A program made the translations under genes and the position numbers. The notes beneath the pieces were generated by a model. That model did not search any database. It was not told the origin of the DNA and was given only the letters and a program-made list of their open reading frames with translations. This document shows, piece by piece, positions 17,450-26,382 of a stretch of DNA of 64,000 bases. Numbering within the stretch: the first letter of the stretch is position 1; every line of letters starts with the position of its first letter. The stretch covers positions 1,426,001 through 1,490,000 of the forward strand of contig NZ_JAEKJZ010000001.1 of assembly GCF_017309185.1 (NCBI RefSeq). The letters are read 5' to 3'. Source of the stretch: Roseibium aggregatum. GTDB lineage: Bacteria > Pseudomonadota > Alphaproteobacteria > Rhizobiales > Stappiaceae.

Positions 17450-19813
17450 TCACTCCCGTGTCTTCAAAACGGCGATCAGATCGAGACGGTCGAGGCGGCG
17501 GCGCACCAGAAGCGCGGACAGGACGGCGGCCCCGAGGGTGAGCAGCATCGCATAGCCGTAGGACGAGGGCTCGATCACAGCCGGGATCCGATAGAGTTCG
17601 GTATTGAAGGAGCTTGCCATGCCAAGCGCAAGCCGGTTGCCGATGAAGCAGCCGACAGGCAGCGCGAGCACTGTCAACAGCAGGCTCTGGCCCAGCAGAA
17701 TGTAGGATATCTCGAAGCGGGTGAAGCCGATTACCCGCAGCGTCGCCAGTTCCCGGCCCCGTTCCGACAGCGCGATGCGCGCGGAATTATAGACGACGCC
17801 GACGGCAAGGGCGGCGGCGAAACCAGCAAAGATGCCGACGAAAACCAGGAGGGTCCGGGCCATGGTCTCGTTGAACATATCGATCGAGGCCTGTCGCAGG
17901 GTGACGGCTGCAACGTAAGGCGTGTCTTTCAGTTTGCGGAACAAGGCGTCCTGTTCTCGCGGATCGACACGCAGATGGACCCGGTTGACAACTTCGGTTT
18001 CGCGCATCATCCGGTTGACCGCTTCCAGCCGCATGTAGGCGGGATAGCCGATATAGGTGTCGAAGATGCGCACCACCGGCACGTCGACGACCGGCCTTTG
18101 GCCCTCCAGCACGTCCAGCGTGATCCGGCTTCCCAGTTCAGCGCCGAGGATTTCGGCGAGCTTTGAGGAGATCACCAGTCCGCCGGGCGGCAGGTCGATG
18201 GCGCCGCCCGCGTCGTCATAGACGATGAAAAGTCCCTGCCGTTCGGTCATGCCGGCAAGCGACAGGCGCTTGGAGCGCGATCCGAAACGGGCGCGCACGT
18301 CCACGTCCCGCTCGCCTTCCACCGCCTGGACGCCGGGAAGGTTCTTAAAGGCTTCCTGGACTGAGGGAGGGCGGACCTCGGTCAGTCCGACGGTGACGTC
18401 CTGGCGCTGGGCGGCGACGAAATAGACGTCGATGAGCCGATTGATGGAATCGAGCCACTGGAGCGCCATGATCAGGACCGCGACCGACATGGCGATGCCG
18501 AGAACGGTCAGGCCGGAGCGCACGGGCCAGCGGAACACCTGACGGAAGATCATCCGCGTCGGCTGATCGAAAAATCCGGAAAGACGCCCGCTGGACAGGA
18601 ACGAACGGGAAAAGGACTGCGGTGCCGGCGGTCGCATGGCTTCGGCCGGGGCAAGGCGCACCGCCCGGCGGACCGCTGTCGCGGTGCCGAGTGTTGCGGC
18701 GGCGAGGCTCAAGGCGCCTGCGGCAACGAAACTCGCGGGGTGCGGCCGGAACAGGAGAAACGGAAAGGCGTACATTTCCGCATAGAGGGACGTGGTCAAA
18801 TGGCCGAGCGCGGCTCCCAGAAGCGCGCCCAGGGCAATGCCGATCAGGGAGATGACCATGACGAGCTTCATGTAGTGCCAGCCGACTTCCAGATCGGAAT
18901 AGCCGAAGGCCTTGAAGAGGCCGATGACGCCGCGCTCCGTCGCGATCAGCCGATCGACCACCATGTTGGTCAGGAAGGCGGCGACGGCGAGAAAGATCGT
19001 CGGAAGCAGACGGGCCATGGTCTTGAGCTGATCGATCTCGCTCATAAGGAACCAGTTCGAAATCTGGTCCTTGCGCGCATAGGCTCCGGTGCCGCCGTAG
19101 CGGGCAAGCAAGGTGTCCAGACGCTGCACCACGCCTTCAGGGTCCGTGCCCGGCAGCAACGTCAGCGTGACGTCGTTGAAGGCGCCGTCGAGATCGAACG
19201 CACCGGCAAGGGCGGCTTCGCCCATCCAGAGCACCGCGTAGCGCTTGTCGTCAGGCATCAGCGCGCCCGGGCCGATCGCATAGACATGTTCCGGCGACAA
19301 GGCGATCCCGACGATCCGCAGGCTTCGCTTGGTGGTATTGATGACCGCTGTCAGCGTGCCCCCGATTGTCAGCCCGTGCGCTTCGGCGAAGCGCTTGTTG
19401 ACGATCACCTCGTCCGGATTGGAATGGTCGACGAAGCGGCCGCTGACGAGAGCGAGCCGGTTGAGCAGCGGCTGTCCCAGGTCCGGCAGGGAAGAGAGAT
19501 ACGTGGTCGCGGGCTCGTTGAAGCCTTCGATGTCCAGGGTCGCGTAATCGACAATTCGCGGCTCCACGCTCTGCACGCCGGGGATATCGGCGATCCGGCG
19601 TGCCAGGGACTTGGGCGCCCGCTTCACATGGGCGAAAACGTCGGCGAAGTGGTAGCGCTCGTAATAGGCGTCCGCGGTCGCCTGCAGCGACTGGATCGCG
19701 CCGAGGGACTGCACCATGACGCCGACACCGGTGGCGATCACAAGCGCAATCGCCAGCACCTGGCCCTTGATGTGCCAGAGGTCGCGGAAGAGTTTGCGGT
19801 CGAGCGGGTGCAT
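17450..19813 (-). CDS. ABC transporter permease with two FtsX domains
   Basis: 787-aa inner-membrane protein of the type VII ABC (FtsX/MacB-like) class. One membrane helix near the start (GQVLAIALVIATGVGVMVQS) leads into a large extracytoplasmic domain, then three helices (residues ~275-430: FLAVAAFLTNMVVDRLIATE). A second copy follows: helix near 480, extracytoplasmic domain, then three C-terminal helices (LLVFVGIFAGFAAALAVGVV). The double-length form resembles the YbbP/LolCE-like exporters for lipids or lipoproteins rather than single-domain MacB. ATG 19813 is two bases from the ATPase stop, so the two should be coupled. Confidence 0.9.
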   Translation of the reverse strand: MHPLDRKLFRDLWHIKGQVLAIALVIATGVGVMVQSLGAIQSLQATADAYYERYHFADVFAHVKRAPKSLARRIADIPGVQSVEPRIVDYATLDIEGFNEPATTYLSSLPDLGQPLLNRLALVSGRFVDHSNPDEVIVNKRFAEAHGLTIGGTLTAVINTTKRSLRIVGIALSPEHVYAIGPGALMPDDKRYAVLWMGEAALAGAFDLDGAFNDVTLTLLPGTDPEGVVQRLDTLLARYGGTGAYARKDQISNWFLMSEIDQLKTMARLLPTIFLAVAAFLTNMVVDRLIATERGVIGLFKAFGYSDLEVGWHYMKLVMVISLIGIALGALLGAALGHLTTSLYAEMYAFPFLLFRPHPASFVAAGALSLAAATLGTATAVRRAVRLAPAEAMRPPAPQSFSRSFLSSGRLSGFFDQPTRMIFRQVFRWPVRSGLTVLGIAMSVAVLIMALQWLDSINRLIDVYFVAAQRQDVTVGLTEVRPPSVQEAFKNLPGVQAVEGERDVDVRARFGSRSKRLSLAGMTERQGLFIVYDDAGGAIDLPPGGLVISSKLAEILGAELGSRITLDVLEGQRPVVDVPVVRIFDTYIGYPAYMRLEAVNRMMRETEVVNRVHLRVDPREQDALFRKLKDTPYVAAVTLRQASIDMFNETMARTLLVFVGIFAGFAAALAVGVVYNSARIALSERGRELATLRVIGFTRFEISYILLGQSLLLTVLALPVGCFIGNRLALGMASSFNTELYRIPAVIEPSSYGYAMLLTLGAAVLSALLVRRRLDRLDLIAVLKTRE

Positions 19814-19815
19814 GG

Positions 19816-20574
19816 CTACCAACTCAGCTCGGAGGCGGCGATCTTGTGCCCGTTGATGCTGACATCCTGGATCGCGCCGTCGGCGAGCCGGATCACCCGG
19901 TCCGCCATGGCCGAGATCCCGGCATTGTGAGTGATCAGCGCGGTGGTGGTGCCGAGTTCCCTGTTGATCCGTTCGATCGCTTCCAGCACCACGACCCCGG
20001 TCTGGCTGTCCAGCGCGCCGGTCGGTTCGTCGCACAACAGGATGCGCGGCCGCTTCGCGATTGCGCGGGCGATCGCCACCCGCTGCTGTTCGCCGCCGGA
20101 CAACTGGGCCGGAAAATGCGTCTGGCGGTCGCCGAGACCGATCAGACCGAGGGCTTCGGACGGTTTCATCGGATTGGGTGCGATTTCGGTCACCAGCGCG
20201 ACGTTTTCCTCCGCCGTCAGGCTCGGCACGAGATTGTAGAACTGGAACACGAAGCCGACGTGATCTCGGCGGTAACGGGTCAGCCGGGCATCGTTGAAGC
20301 GTGTGATTTCCGCTCCGTCGAAATGGACGGACCCTTCCGTCGGCCGGTCGAGCCCGCCCACTATGTTCAAGAGCGTCGATTTTCCGCTGCCCGACGCGCC
20401 GAGCAAGACAACAAGTTCGCCTTCGCGTAAATCCAGATCTACGCCGCGCAGAGCCCAGACGGCCAGCTCGCCCGTGCCGTAAACCTTTGTCAGTCCGCGC
20501 GCCGACAAAGCGGTTTTCGCAGGGGGCGCATCAGCCTTGCGCGCATCGTCCGCTTCGCGTTGATCGGTCTGCAT
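19816..20574 (-). CDS. ABC transporter ATP-binding protein (MacB/LolD class)
   Basis: 252-aa ATPase that drives the adjacent FtsX-type permease. Walker [11 protein letters not shown]-loop [17 protein letters not shown], signature [14 protein letters not shown], Walker [15 protein letters not shown] and the H-loop [11 protein letters not shown] are all present, so it should be active. ATG 20574 is chosen because the residues before it (to 20658) show no conservation and would add 28 residues. First gene of a three-gene minus-strand operon (ATPase, permease, HlyD adaptor). Substrate unknown; class members export macrolides, peptides or lipids. Confidence 0.92.
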   Translation of the reverse strand: MQTDQREADDARKADAPPAKTALSARGLTKVYGTGELAVWALRGVDLDLREGELVVLLGASGSGKSTLLNIVGGLDRPTEGSVHFDGAEITRFNDARLTRYRRDHVGFVFQFYNLVPSLTAEENVALVTEIAPNPMKPSEALGLIGLGDRQTHFPAQLSGGEQQRVAIARAIAKRPRILLCDEPTGALDSQTGVVVLEAIERINRELGTTTALITHNAGISAMADRVIRLADGAIQDVSINGHKIAASELSW

Positions 20575-20658
20575 GCTGTCCGTTCCGGTGACTGGGAACA
20601 CGGTGTGACTGTCGCAAGGCAGATTGCATCCCGACAGTCGGTCTTCAAATGAACGCAC

Positions 20659-21113
20659 CCCATGTGCCCGTTATCTTGCGCATCCTATCGTTGTTGTAAA
20701 TGCGCTCGATCAAAACGCGGCGGGTACCACGCCGGGAGAAGTGGTGGGCGATACGGAGATTGAATCAGTGACCGCAACGCCCTGAAATTACTTGCAGCAG
20801 CAGGACGCGAAACATTCGTCCGTTCGGAAGCGCGGTCTGGCAACTTTTCAGTCACAATCGGCAGTCTGGCCAGAGGTCTGTACGCGCTTGTGGTCGAAGC
20901 ATGATTTCCCATGTTCGCCGGCGTGGTATGGAAAGGTGGGGTGGATGCAGCTTGGACGATCTGGCAAAGGTGAATATGTAACCCGGCGCAATCTGGTGTA
21001 GTGATGGGATCACCAAGGAGAGCGTCCCTTGATCTGACGGATAGACGGTCGTCTCTGCGTTCCTATGAGGTGAGCTGCTCTTCTGTGGTTCAGAGAAGTT
21101 GGTTTGTGACCCA
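20659..21113. other. gene-free left arm of tRNA-flanked element
   Basis: Stretch with no supported gene. It contains the 32-bp tRNA-Val-like repeat at 20742-20773 described separately. The rest up to the ATP-grasp remnant at 21114 is of mixed composition with frequent stops in all frames; a decayed reading frame cannot be ruled out. Confidence 0.5.
20742..20773 (-). repeat. partial copy of tRNA-Val 3' end (candidate attachment site)
   Basis: 32 bases matching 29 of 32 positions of 22229-22260, the 3' end (CCA, acceptor strand and T arm) of the tRNA-Val gene. The first 13 bases, TGGTGGGCGATAC, are identical. Both copies have the same orientation, about 1.49 kb apart, with the copy on the 3' side of the tRNA. 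This is the geometry left by tRNA-site integration. The three mismatches suggest age. Confidence 0.75.
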
Positions 21114-21900
21114 ATGCAGTGGATACTACAGAAGTTCGAAGACACCGGAAAGCTGGCTGAAGCCCTTGACCGGCTTGGCATTGCGTACTCATGGCAACAA
21201 GGTTGTCCCCTTCGTTGGAGAGCTTGTTCCTGAACCGGTCGTTGACAACCCTGATCAGGTGATCTTGTTCGGGTCATATACCCTGTGGAGATACGCTGGC
21301 TCCAAGGGGTACTATCCGGGCGTGTTCAGGCTTCGTCCCTTCGTTCACGAACAGGCATGGCATCCTTTCCTTCTCAACGGGGCGGATGCGCTTTTTCTAA
21401 CTCTCCAGGAGGCGCCTGAGAGGCTCGCGGGCGATGAACGGGAGTGGTTCGTGCGCCCTGTCGATGACAGCAAGGAAGAGCCTGGAAACGTCAAGACAAG
21501 CGCGGAGTTAATCCGTCTGGCTGAACAGGTGCTTCTGCTGGACGAAGCTGAAATTCCGAATGGCTCCTTGCGACATGACACGCGGCTCATGCTCACTAAA
21601 CCCGTTCACATCCTCAAGGAATGGCGTCTCTGGATCGTTGAGGGGCAGGTGGTCACGTGGTCGCTTTACAAAGAGGGGAGGCGCGTTGTCTACCGGCACG
21701 AGATTGACGACGATGCGTTGGAATTTGCCCGTCGCATGGTGGAGGTCAATCCCGGGTACTCACCGGCCTACGTTATCGACGTGTGCCGAACCGAGGAGGG
21801 CCTGAAACTCCTTGAAACGAACTGCATCAATGCCGCTGGCTTTTACGCCGCAGACTTCATGCAGCTTGCCTCCGCTATTGAAGGGCTGGACCGAAACTAG
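21114..21900 (+). pseudogene. R2K-type ATP-grasp protein, interrupted by a +1 frameshift
   Basis: ATP-grasp family protein of the R2K (DUF4343) class, many of whose members are phage-borne; they are thought to ligate amino groups to peptides or nucleotide-like substrates. The frame from ATG 21114 reads MQWILQKFEDTGKLAEALDR and LGIAYSW, as expected at the N-terminus of the fold, then runs into a stop. Dropping one base at about 21195 joins it to the frame KVVPFVGELVPEPVVDN, which continues to the TAG at 21900 and includes LILKEW-like and CRTEEGLKLLETNCINAAGF ends. The repaired product would be ~261 aa. The shift could be real decay or a sequencing error. Confidence 0.75.
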
Positions 21901-22228
21901 TCAGCTTTCCCGCGTTTTCGGTCACTGGTTTTCGGCTCCGACACTCGTATTGTCGGTTGGTGGGAAAACGATGATACGGGCAAGCGGTCTTCAGCCAAGT
22001 TTTTGCGAACCTGCCCCGAAACCTTCTTTGCGAAAAAGCGTCTGAACAGGGTTTTGACCGCGAGCGTTTCGCATGTCTGCTGAATGCGGTGAGGCTTCAC
22101 CACGATTTCTGCGATCCGGCCTTTAGTTTCGGCCAACGCAGCGCTCTGGCCGGTCGATGAATTGGACGCAGGATCGTTCGCGGGAACCGAAGAGAAGTCC
22201 GCAAAATACCGCTAGGTTATTGAAAAAA
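21901..22228. other. gene-free right arm of tRNA-flanked element
   Basis: 328 bases between the ATP-grasp remnant and the tRNA 3' end. No reading frame with a ribosome site or recognisable motif was found. The six A residues at 22223-22228 form the T-run just past the tRNA-Val gene on the minus strand and may end its transcription. Confidence 0.45.
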
Positions 22229-22303
22229 TGGTGGGCGATACTGGGATTGAACCAGTGACCTTTCCGGTGTGAACGGAATGCTCTCCCGCTGAGCTAATCG
22301 CCC
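22229..22303 (-). tRNA. tRNA-Val (anticodon CAC), CCA encoded
   Basis: 75-base cloverleaf on the minus strand. Acceptor stem GGGCGAT / ATCGCCC pairs over 7 bp. D arm GCTC-AGCGGGA-GAGC. Anticodon stem TTCCG / CGGAA with loop TTCACAC gives CAC, reading valine codon GUG. T arm ACTGG-TTCAATC-CCAGT. Discriminator A and an encoded CCA end at 22229, followed by six T. Its 3' end appears to be an integration site. Confidence 0.97.
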
Positions 22304-22870
22304 TTGATGCTCGTGGATTGCGGGTGTCTACGTTAATTCGTCCACCGAGGCAAGGCCCTTTTTATGCGGGGTTCCTCTTTGAGACCACTTAAAAAAAGCG
22401 TCTGACCGGACGATGACGCCTTTAACGAAGATGACTGTTTTCGAGCCGGTTGAGGGCCACAAAAGCAATACGAAGGTTGGACCTGCGCATCTGTTCATGG
22501 TCCTCAATCCACGGGCCTTAATCCACAAACCGCGAACTCTGTGACTAAATCCGATAATGATGTTGTTGAGCTTGGTGACAGCGATTACAGGACTCCAGGT
22601 ACAGCAACCGCTACGCGAGAATCAAGCATTCGAAGCCTTGTTTGTGAGTGTGTTTCCGTCAAGGAGCAGGGCGTCATGGTAATGCGGCGTAGAGCGGGTA
22701 AAAAATAACAGTAATAAAAGTACGCATATGATTGTGTACTTGTTGTGCGACGAAGCCTACGTGCTGGCAATGCAGAATCAACAACGATCAATGCGCCCGA
22801 GGTGTATTGTTTCGCTGGGTCGTCTTTCGTTCTCCCAGCGGCTTTCACCAAGCTCAGTAGCAAGGAAAAC
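22304..22870. other. gene-free region upstream of the orphan winged-helix gene
   Basis: 567 bases with no supported gene. The tRNA promoter should lie just right of 22303. The region is AT-richer than average around 22680-22740 and contains an imperfect 20-bp inverted repeat, GTACGCA (22720-22726) / TGTGTAC (22733-22739), a possible operator. Open frames at 22328-22528 and 22585-22881 on the minus strand have no motif or ribosome site. Confidence 0.45.
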
Positions 22871-22975
22871 ATGTACGACACTCTTCATCTGAAAATACCG
22901 GCACACCGGCCGGAAGCAGAAGCCGTTGAAGCGGCCGTTAAGCCGACCCGCGCGGTTCAACGTCGGCACGGGTAG
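22871..22975 (+). CDS. possible 34-residue small ORF before the winged-helix gene
   Basis: ATG 22871 is preceded by AAGGA at a spacing of six bases and opens a short frame beginning MYDTLHLKIPAHRPEAEAVE and ending in a basic tail. It stops eight bases before the start of the winged-helix gene at 22984, suggesting a leader or coupled peptide. Nothing similar is recognised, and so short a frame could be chance. Confidence 0.3.
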   Translation: MYDTLHLKIPAHRPEAEAVEAAVKPTRAVQRRHG

Positions 22976-22983
22976 GCAGTCCG

Positions 22984-23343
22984 ATGGATCTAAACCAGGA
23001 AAACGCCCGGCTCCGGGACCTGCTCGACGTCAAGGACGCTCGAATTGCGGAACTTGAGGGGCTCGTCTCCGATCGGGTCGTCAGCTTCCCCCAGGAATGG
23101 GACCTGTCGCAAATTCAGTCGGAAATGCTGCGCTTTCTACTGAAGCGTCCCGGCAAAAAAGAGAGTTTGCACGCGGCACTCTATTGGGACAGGGACGACG
23201 GCGGGCCGGACGTGAGAAACGTCCCTGTGCATGTCTGTCTTTTGCGGCGTAAACTCAAGCCGCACGGGATCGAAATCAGCTGGCTGCCGGATCGCGGGTA
23301 CTTTCTCAGCGATGACATGAAGCTGAAGATCCGCCGCGGCTGA
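22984..23343 (+). CDS. winged helix-turn-helix (OmpR-type) DNA-binding protein
   Basis: 119-aa orphan DNA-binding protein. Residues 1-30 form a charged heptad-like helix (NQENARLRDLLDVKDARIAE), probably a dimerising coiled coil. Residues ~40-113 resemble the Trans_reg_C winged helix: SQIQSEMLRFLLKRPGKKES, then VPVHVCLLRRKLKPHGIEIS (recognition helix) and the wing LPDRGYFLS. There is no receiver domain, so it is not a standard response regulator. Such stand-alone winged helices occur in alphaproteobacterial prophages and in chromosomal copies. It lies between a tRNA-borne remnant and housekeeping-like genes. Confidence 0.7.
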   Translation: MDLNQENARLRDLLDVKDARIAELEGLVSDRVVSFPQEWDLSQIQSEMLRFLLKRPGKKESLHAALYWDRDDGGPDVRNVPVHVCLLRRKLKPHGIEISWLPDRGYFLSDDMKLKIRRG

Positions 23344-23365
23344 GTCCGAGCTTACAAAGAACTTG

Positions 23366-23394
23366 CCCGTCACTCTGCGGAGTGGCGGGTTTTT
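23366..23394 (+). terminator. intrinsic terminator after winged-helix gene
   Basis: Stem CCCGTCACTC (23366-23375) / GAGTGGCGGG (23380-23389), one G-T wobble, loop TGCG, then five T residues. Confidence 0.9.
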
Positions 23395-23550
23395 CCAGGG
23401 GCGGCATGGCATCGTGAACAAGACGGTTGAGTTCGCGTTAGCGCCGGTCTCGCCACCCTCTTTTGGCACTTCAATCCCCGCTTCCTCCGCGAAAACGCCT
23501 TATTCGGCGCATAACCATCTGAATGCCCGTCGTTTTTCGGAGTATTTCTT

Positions 23551-25518
23551 ATGATTTTTCGCGTTTCTTCTACCGCTCTTCTTTTGTTTTCAACCTCGCT
23601 TGCCGCCCTTGCCGCAGAAAATGGCCCGATTACCAGCATCACGTTGTCTTCCGGCGGCCTGGCCGAGGTCGTCCGCAAGGCGGATATCGACAGTTCGGGA
23701 CTGATCAACATGACGGTGCCGCTGGATCAGGTGAACGACGTTCTGAAGAGCATCGTCGTCTTCGACGAGGCGGGCGTGGTGGAAGGCATCACGTTGCCCG
23801 GACCGAGCCCGCTTGCCGAAACCTTCAAGAACCTGCCATTTTCCAAGGAGGATCTGCAGTCGCCGGCGCAACTGCTGTCGAAGCTCCAGGGTACCGGTGT
23901 CCGGCTGGACCGGGCAGGGTCCGACGTGGAGGGGCTGGTGCTGGGCGTCTCCGTCCGCGACCGGGGAGACCAGGGACAGGTTGCCGTGGTTTCGGTCCTG
24001 AGCCAGGGACGGATCGTCGGAGTCGAACTGGAGCCCGATACGGAAATCACCTTTCTCGACGCCGATATCCAGAACCAGGTGGCCAAGGCCCTGTCGGCGG
24101 TTGGCAACGGCAAGGCCGACGGTGCCCGCAATGTTGCGCTGAAGGTCGCGGGCGAGGGTGCGCGCGAGGTTGCCGTCTCCTATGTGGTACCGACACCGAT
24201 CTGGAAAACCGCCTACCGGGTCGTGACCATGGCCGATGACACGGCAAGGCTTCAGGCCTGGGCGGTTCTGGAAAACGCCAGCGGAGAGGACTGGGAAAAC
24301 GTCACCGTGACGCTCTCCTCCGGCGCGCCGGTCACGCTGAAACAGCGGCTGCACGATCTTTACTGGCGGGAGCGGCGGGAGGTGCCCGTGGATGTGTCGG
24401 CCGGTTACGTTCCGCGCGCGGACTCAGGTGCCCAGGCGTCCCTGGACGGCTTCGGCATTGAGGAAGTTCGCAACCGGGCGACCGGGCTTGCCCGGCTTGC
24501 CGCGCCGGTGGCCGAAGCCGCGCCGGCTCCCATGGCCTACAATGTCGCGTCCGCAAACGTGGGCGAGGCAAGCGAAGGCGCGGTGACCGCTTCCTTCACG
24601 CTGCCCTGGCCTGTCGATCTGGAACGCGGTCAAACGCTCTCCGCACCGATTGTCGACCGGGTCGTCTCCGCCGAAACCGTATCCGTATTTCAGCCGGAAA
24701 GCGGACTTGAGCATCCGATCGCCGCGATCCTGATCAAGAACGAGACGGACACCAGCCTGCCCAAGGGCATCCTGACCGTTTACGATGAAAGGGAAGGCTA
24801 TGTCGGCGACGCTCAGATCAACGGCATGCCGTCTGGCGAGAGCCGGCTGGCGAGCTTTGCCACCGACAAGAAGGTTCGCGTCAAGCAGACCGCGTTTCCC
24901 GACAACCGGATCAGCGAGGTCAAGGTGGCCGACGGCGTTCTGACCGCCACCATCCGCCAGCGGGCGTCCGTTGCCTATGTCATCCAGGGCGCGCCGGACG
25001 CCGACCGAACCGTTGTTGTCGAACATCCCAAACGGCCGGGATGGGAGTTTTCCTCGCCGCAGCATCTCGACGACACGGCAACCCATCACCGCTTGAAAAT
25101 CGAGGTTGCCGAAGGCGCGACGGAGACGGTCACGGCCCTGTCAGAACGTACGTTGAACGAGACCTACAGGCTCGTTTCGACCGGTGCGGAAGAACTTCTC
25201 AGCCTGTCGACGCGGACACCGGAGCCCGAGGTAGCGGAAAAACTGAAGGAACTGGCCGGACTGCAATCGGAAATCGCCCGGGTCGAGCGGCGGATCCGGC
25301 AGTTGCAGGCCGGAAAGGACGAGGAGATGGCCGACCAGCAGCGGCATCGCGCCAATCTGGCCGCTCTTCAGCCGGGCGCGGATCTTTACAAGCGCGCCGC
25401 TCTCAAACTGTCTGAATCGGAAACGCGGATCGAGGCGATCGATACGGATATCTCGGATCTGAAGACGCGGCAGGCAGAAATACGCCAGACCCTTGGAGAC
25501 GCGATCCGGGCATTTTAG
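23551..25518 (+). CDS. DUF4139 domain-containing exported protein
   Basis: 655-aa protein with a signal peptide (SSTALLLFSTSLAALAAENG). The N-terminal ~190 residues begin with SITLSSGGLAEVVRKADID and the PLDQVNDVLKSIVVFDEAG segment seen in these proteins. The DUF4139 part (~190-560) includes VPTPIWKTAYRVV, WAVLENASGEDWENVTVTLS and KNETDTSLPKGILTVY. A coiled coil (~565-650, LKELAGLQSEIARVERRIRQ) ends it. Relatives (mucoidy-inhibitor A-like) are secreted or periplasmic; role unknown. Preceded by GGAG eight bases upstream of the ATG. Monocistronic. Confidence 0.88.
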   Translation: MIFRVSSTALLLFSTSLAALAAENGPITSITLSSGGLAEVVRKADIDSSGLINMTVPLDQVNDVLKSIVVFDEAGVVEGITLPGPSPLAETFKNLPFSKEDLQSPAQLLSKLQGTGVRLDRAGSDVEGLVLGVSVRDRGDQGQVAVVSVLSQGRIVGVELEPDTEITFLDADIQNQVAKALSAVGNGKADGARNVALKVAGEGAREVAVSYVVPTPIWKTAYRVVTMADDTARLQAWAVLENASGEDWENVTVTLSSGAPVTLKQRLHDLYWRERREVPVDVSAGYVPRADSGAQASLDGFGIEEVRNRATGLARLAAPVAEAAPAPMAYNVASANVGEASEGAVTASFTLPWPVDLERGQTLSAPIVDRVVSAETVSVFQPESGLEHPIAAILIKNETDTSLPKGILTVYDEREGYVGDAQINGMPSGESRLASFATDKKVRVKQTAFPDNRISEVKVADGVLTATIRQRASVAYVIQGAPDADRTVVVEHPKRPGWEFSSPQHLDDTATHHRLKIEVAEGATETVTALSERTLNETYRLVSTGAEELLSLSTRTPEPEVAEKLKELAGLQSEIARVERRIRQLQAGKDEEMADQQRHRANLAALQPGADLYKRAALKLSESETRIEAIDTDISDLKTRQAEIRQTLGDAIRAF

Positions 25519-25627
25519 GGCGCGACGTGTTCAACCGGATTTTGCTGCATCGCTTTTAGCTGAAATCATCGATTTCAGACTGCGAAAAGCAATGACGACG
25601 CAACGCGATCTGCATTGGGTTTTCGTC

Positions 25628-26299
25628 CTAGACGGTCCGGCTTGAAAGGCTGTCAACCGCCGCCTCAAGTTCATTGAAGTGGGAGATCACCCTGTCGGGA
25701 TTGAGTTCGCTGACAGGGACCGGCGTGTAGCCGAAGTCGACGGCGACGACGGGAATGCCGGCGTTGCGCGCGGCGGAGATATCCGTGCCGCTGTCGCCGA
25801 TCATGATCGAGCCCGCGACCTGGCCCCCGGCGCGTTCGATGGCACCGAGAACAGGCTCGGGGTGAGGCTTGGCAACGGAAAACGTGTCGCCGCCGACAAC
25901 CGCATCGAAATGTCTCGCAAGGTCCAGTTCCGCAAGCAGGGGCAGGGTCAGCCGCTCCGCCTTGTTGGTGCATACAGCCAGTTTCCAGCCATCGCCGCGG
26001 AACGTTTCCAACGCCGCAACCACGCCTTCGAACGGTCTGGTATGAACGGCGATATTGTCGGCGTAATGCTCGAGGAAGTGGCGGTAGAGCGGAGCGACGG
26101 TCTCATCGGTCCAGGAGATGCCGTTGAACTCCAGACCGCGTTGGAGCAGGACCTTCGCGCCCAGACCCACCATATGCGCGACCTCTTCCTGAGGTATCGC
26201 GGCGTGGCCGGCGGCGGTCATGACCGCGTTCAGCGTGGCGACGAGATCCTCCATGGACGACACGAGCGTGCCATCCAGATCGAAAACCAGAACAGACAT
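25628..26299 (-). CDS. HAD-IA hydrolase, phosphoglycolate phosphatase-like
   Basis: 223-aa haloacid dehalogenase-superfamily phosphatase. Motif I is VFDLDGTLVSSMEDL with the nucleophile and acid aspartates; motif II T is in VCTNKAERLTLPLL; motif III K in FSVAKPHPEPVLGA; motif IV in MIGDSGTDISAARNAGIPVV. The small alpha-helical cap (residues ~15-80) is the type found in Gph. It would hydrolyse 2-phosphoglycolate, from DNA repair or oxygenase activity, or a related phosphate. Start ATG 26299 is chosen since GGGGA lies just upstream and 21 earlier residues are unlike the family. Confidence 0.85.
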   Translation of the reverse strand: MSVLVFDLDGTLVSSMEDLVATLNAVMTAAGHAAIPQEEVAHMVGLGAKVLLQRGLEFNGISWTDETVAPLYRHFLEHYADNIAVHTRPFEGVVAALETFRGDGWKLAVCTNKAERLTLPLLAELDLARHFDAVVGGDTFSVAKPHPEPVLGAIERAGGQVAGSIMIGDSGTDISAARNAGIPVVAVDFGYTPVPVSELNPDRVISHFNELEAAVDSLSSRTV

Positions 26300-26382
26300 G
26301 TGATCCCCGGAACTGAAACTGCCGGCTCTGCCTAGCCGGTGATCGTCCCGTCCGCAAGCCACACCTTGCCGGGAACGCCCTT

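Larger units (their letters stand above)
20742..22303. mobile_element. remnant of a tRNA-Val-integrated element
   Basis: Segment bounded by the partial tRNA copy (20742-20773) and the intact tRNA-Val(CAC) gene (22229-22303). It holds one recognisable gene, a frameshifted R2K-class ATP-grasp, and no integrase. The likeliest reading is a decayed or internally deleted prophage or island; a degraded duplicate tRNA gene is the alternative. The composition looks less GC-rich than the flanking ABC exporter operon. Confidence 0.55.

Noticed and set aside
21001-21113. Upstream extension of the ATP-grasp frame to 21001
   Set aside because: The residues it adds have no similarity to the family, while the alternative frame from 21114 gives the expected N-terminus; the extension is a by-product of the frameshift.
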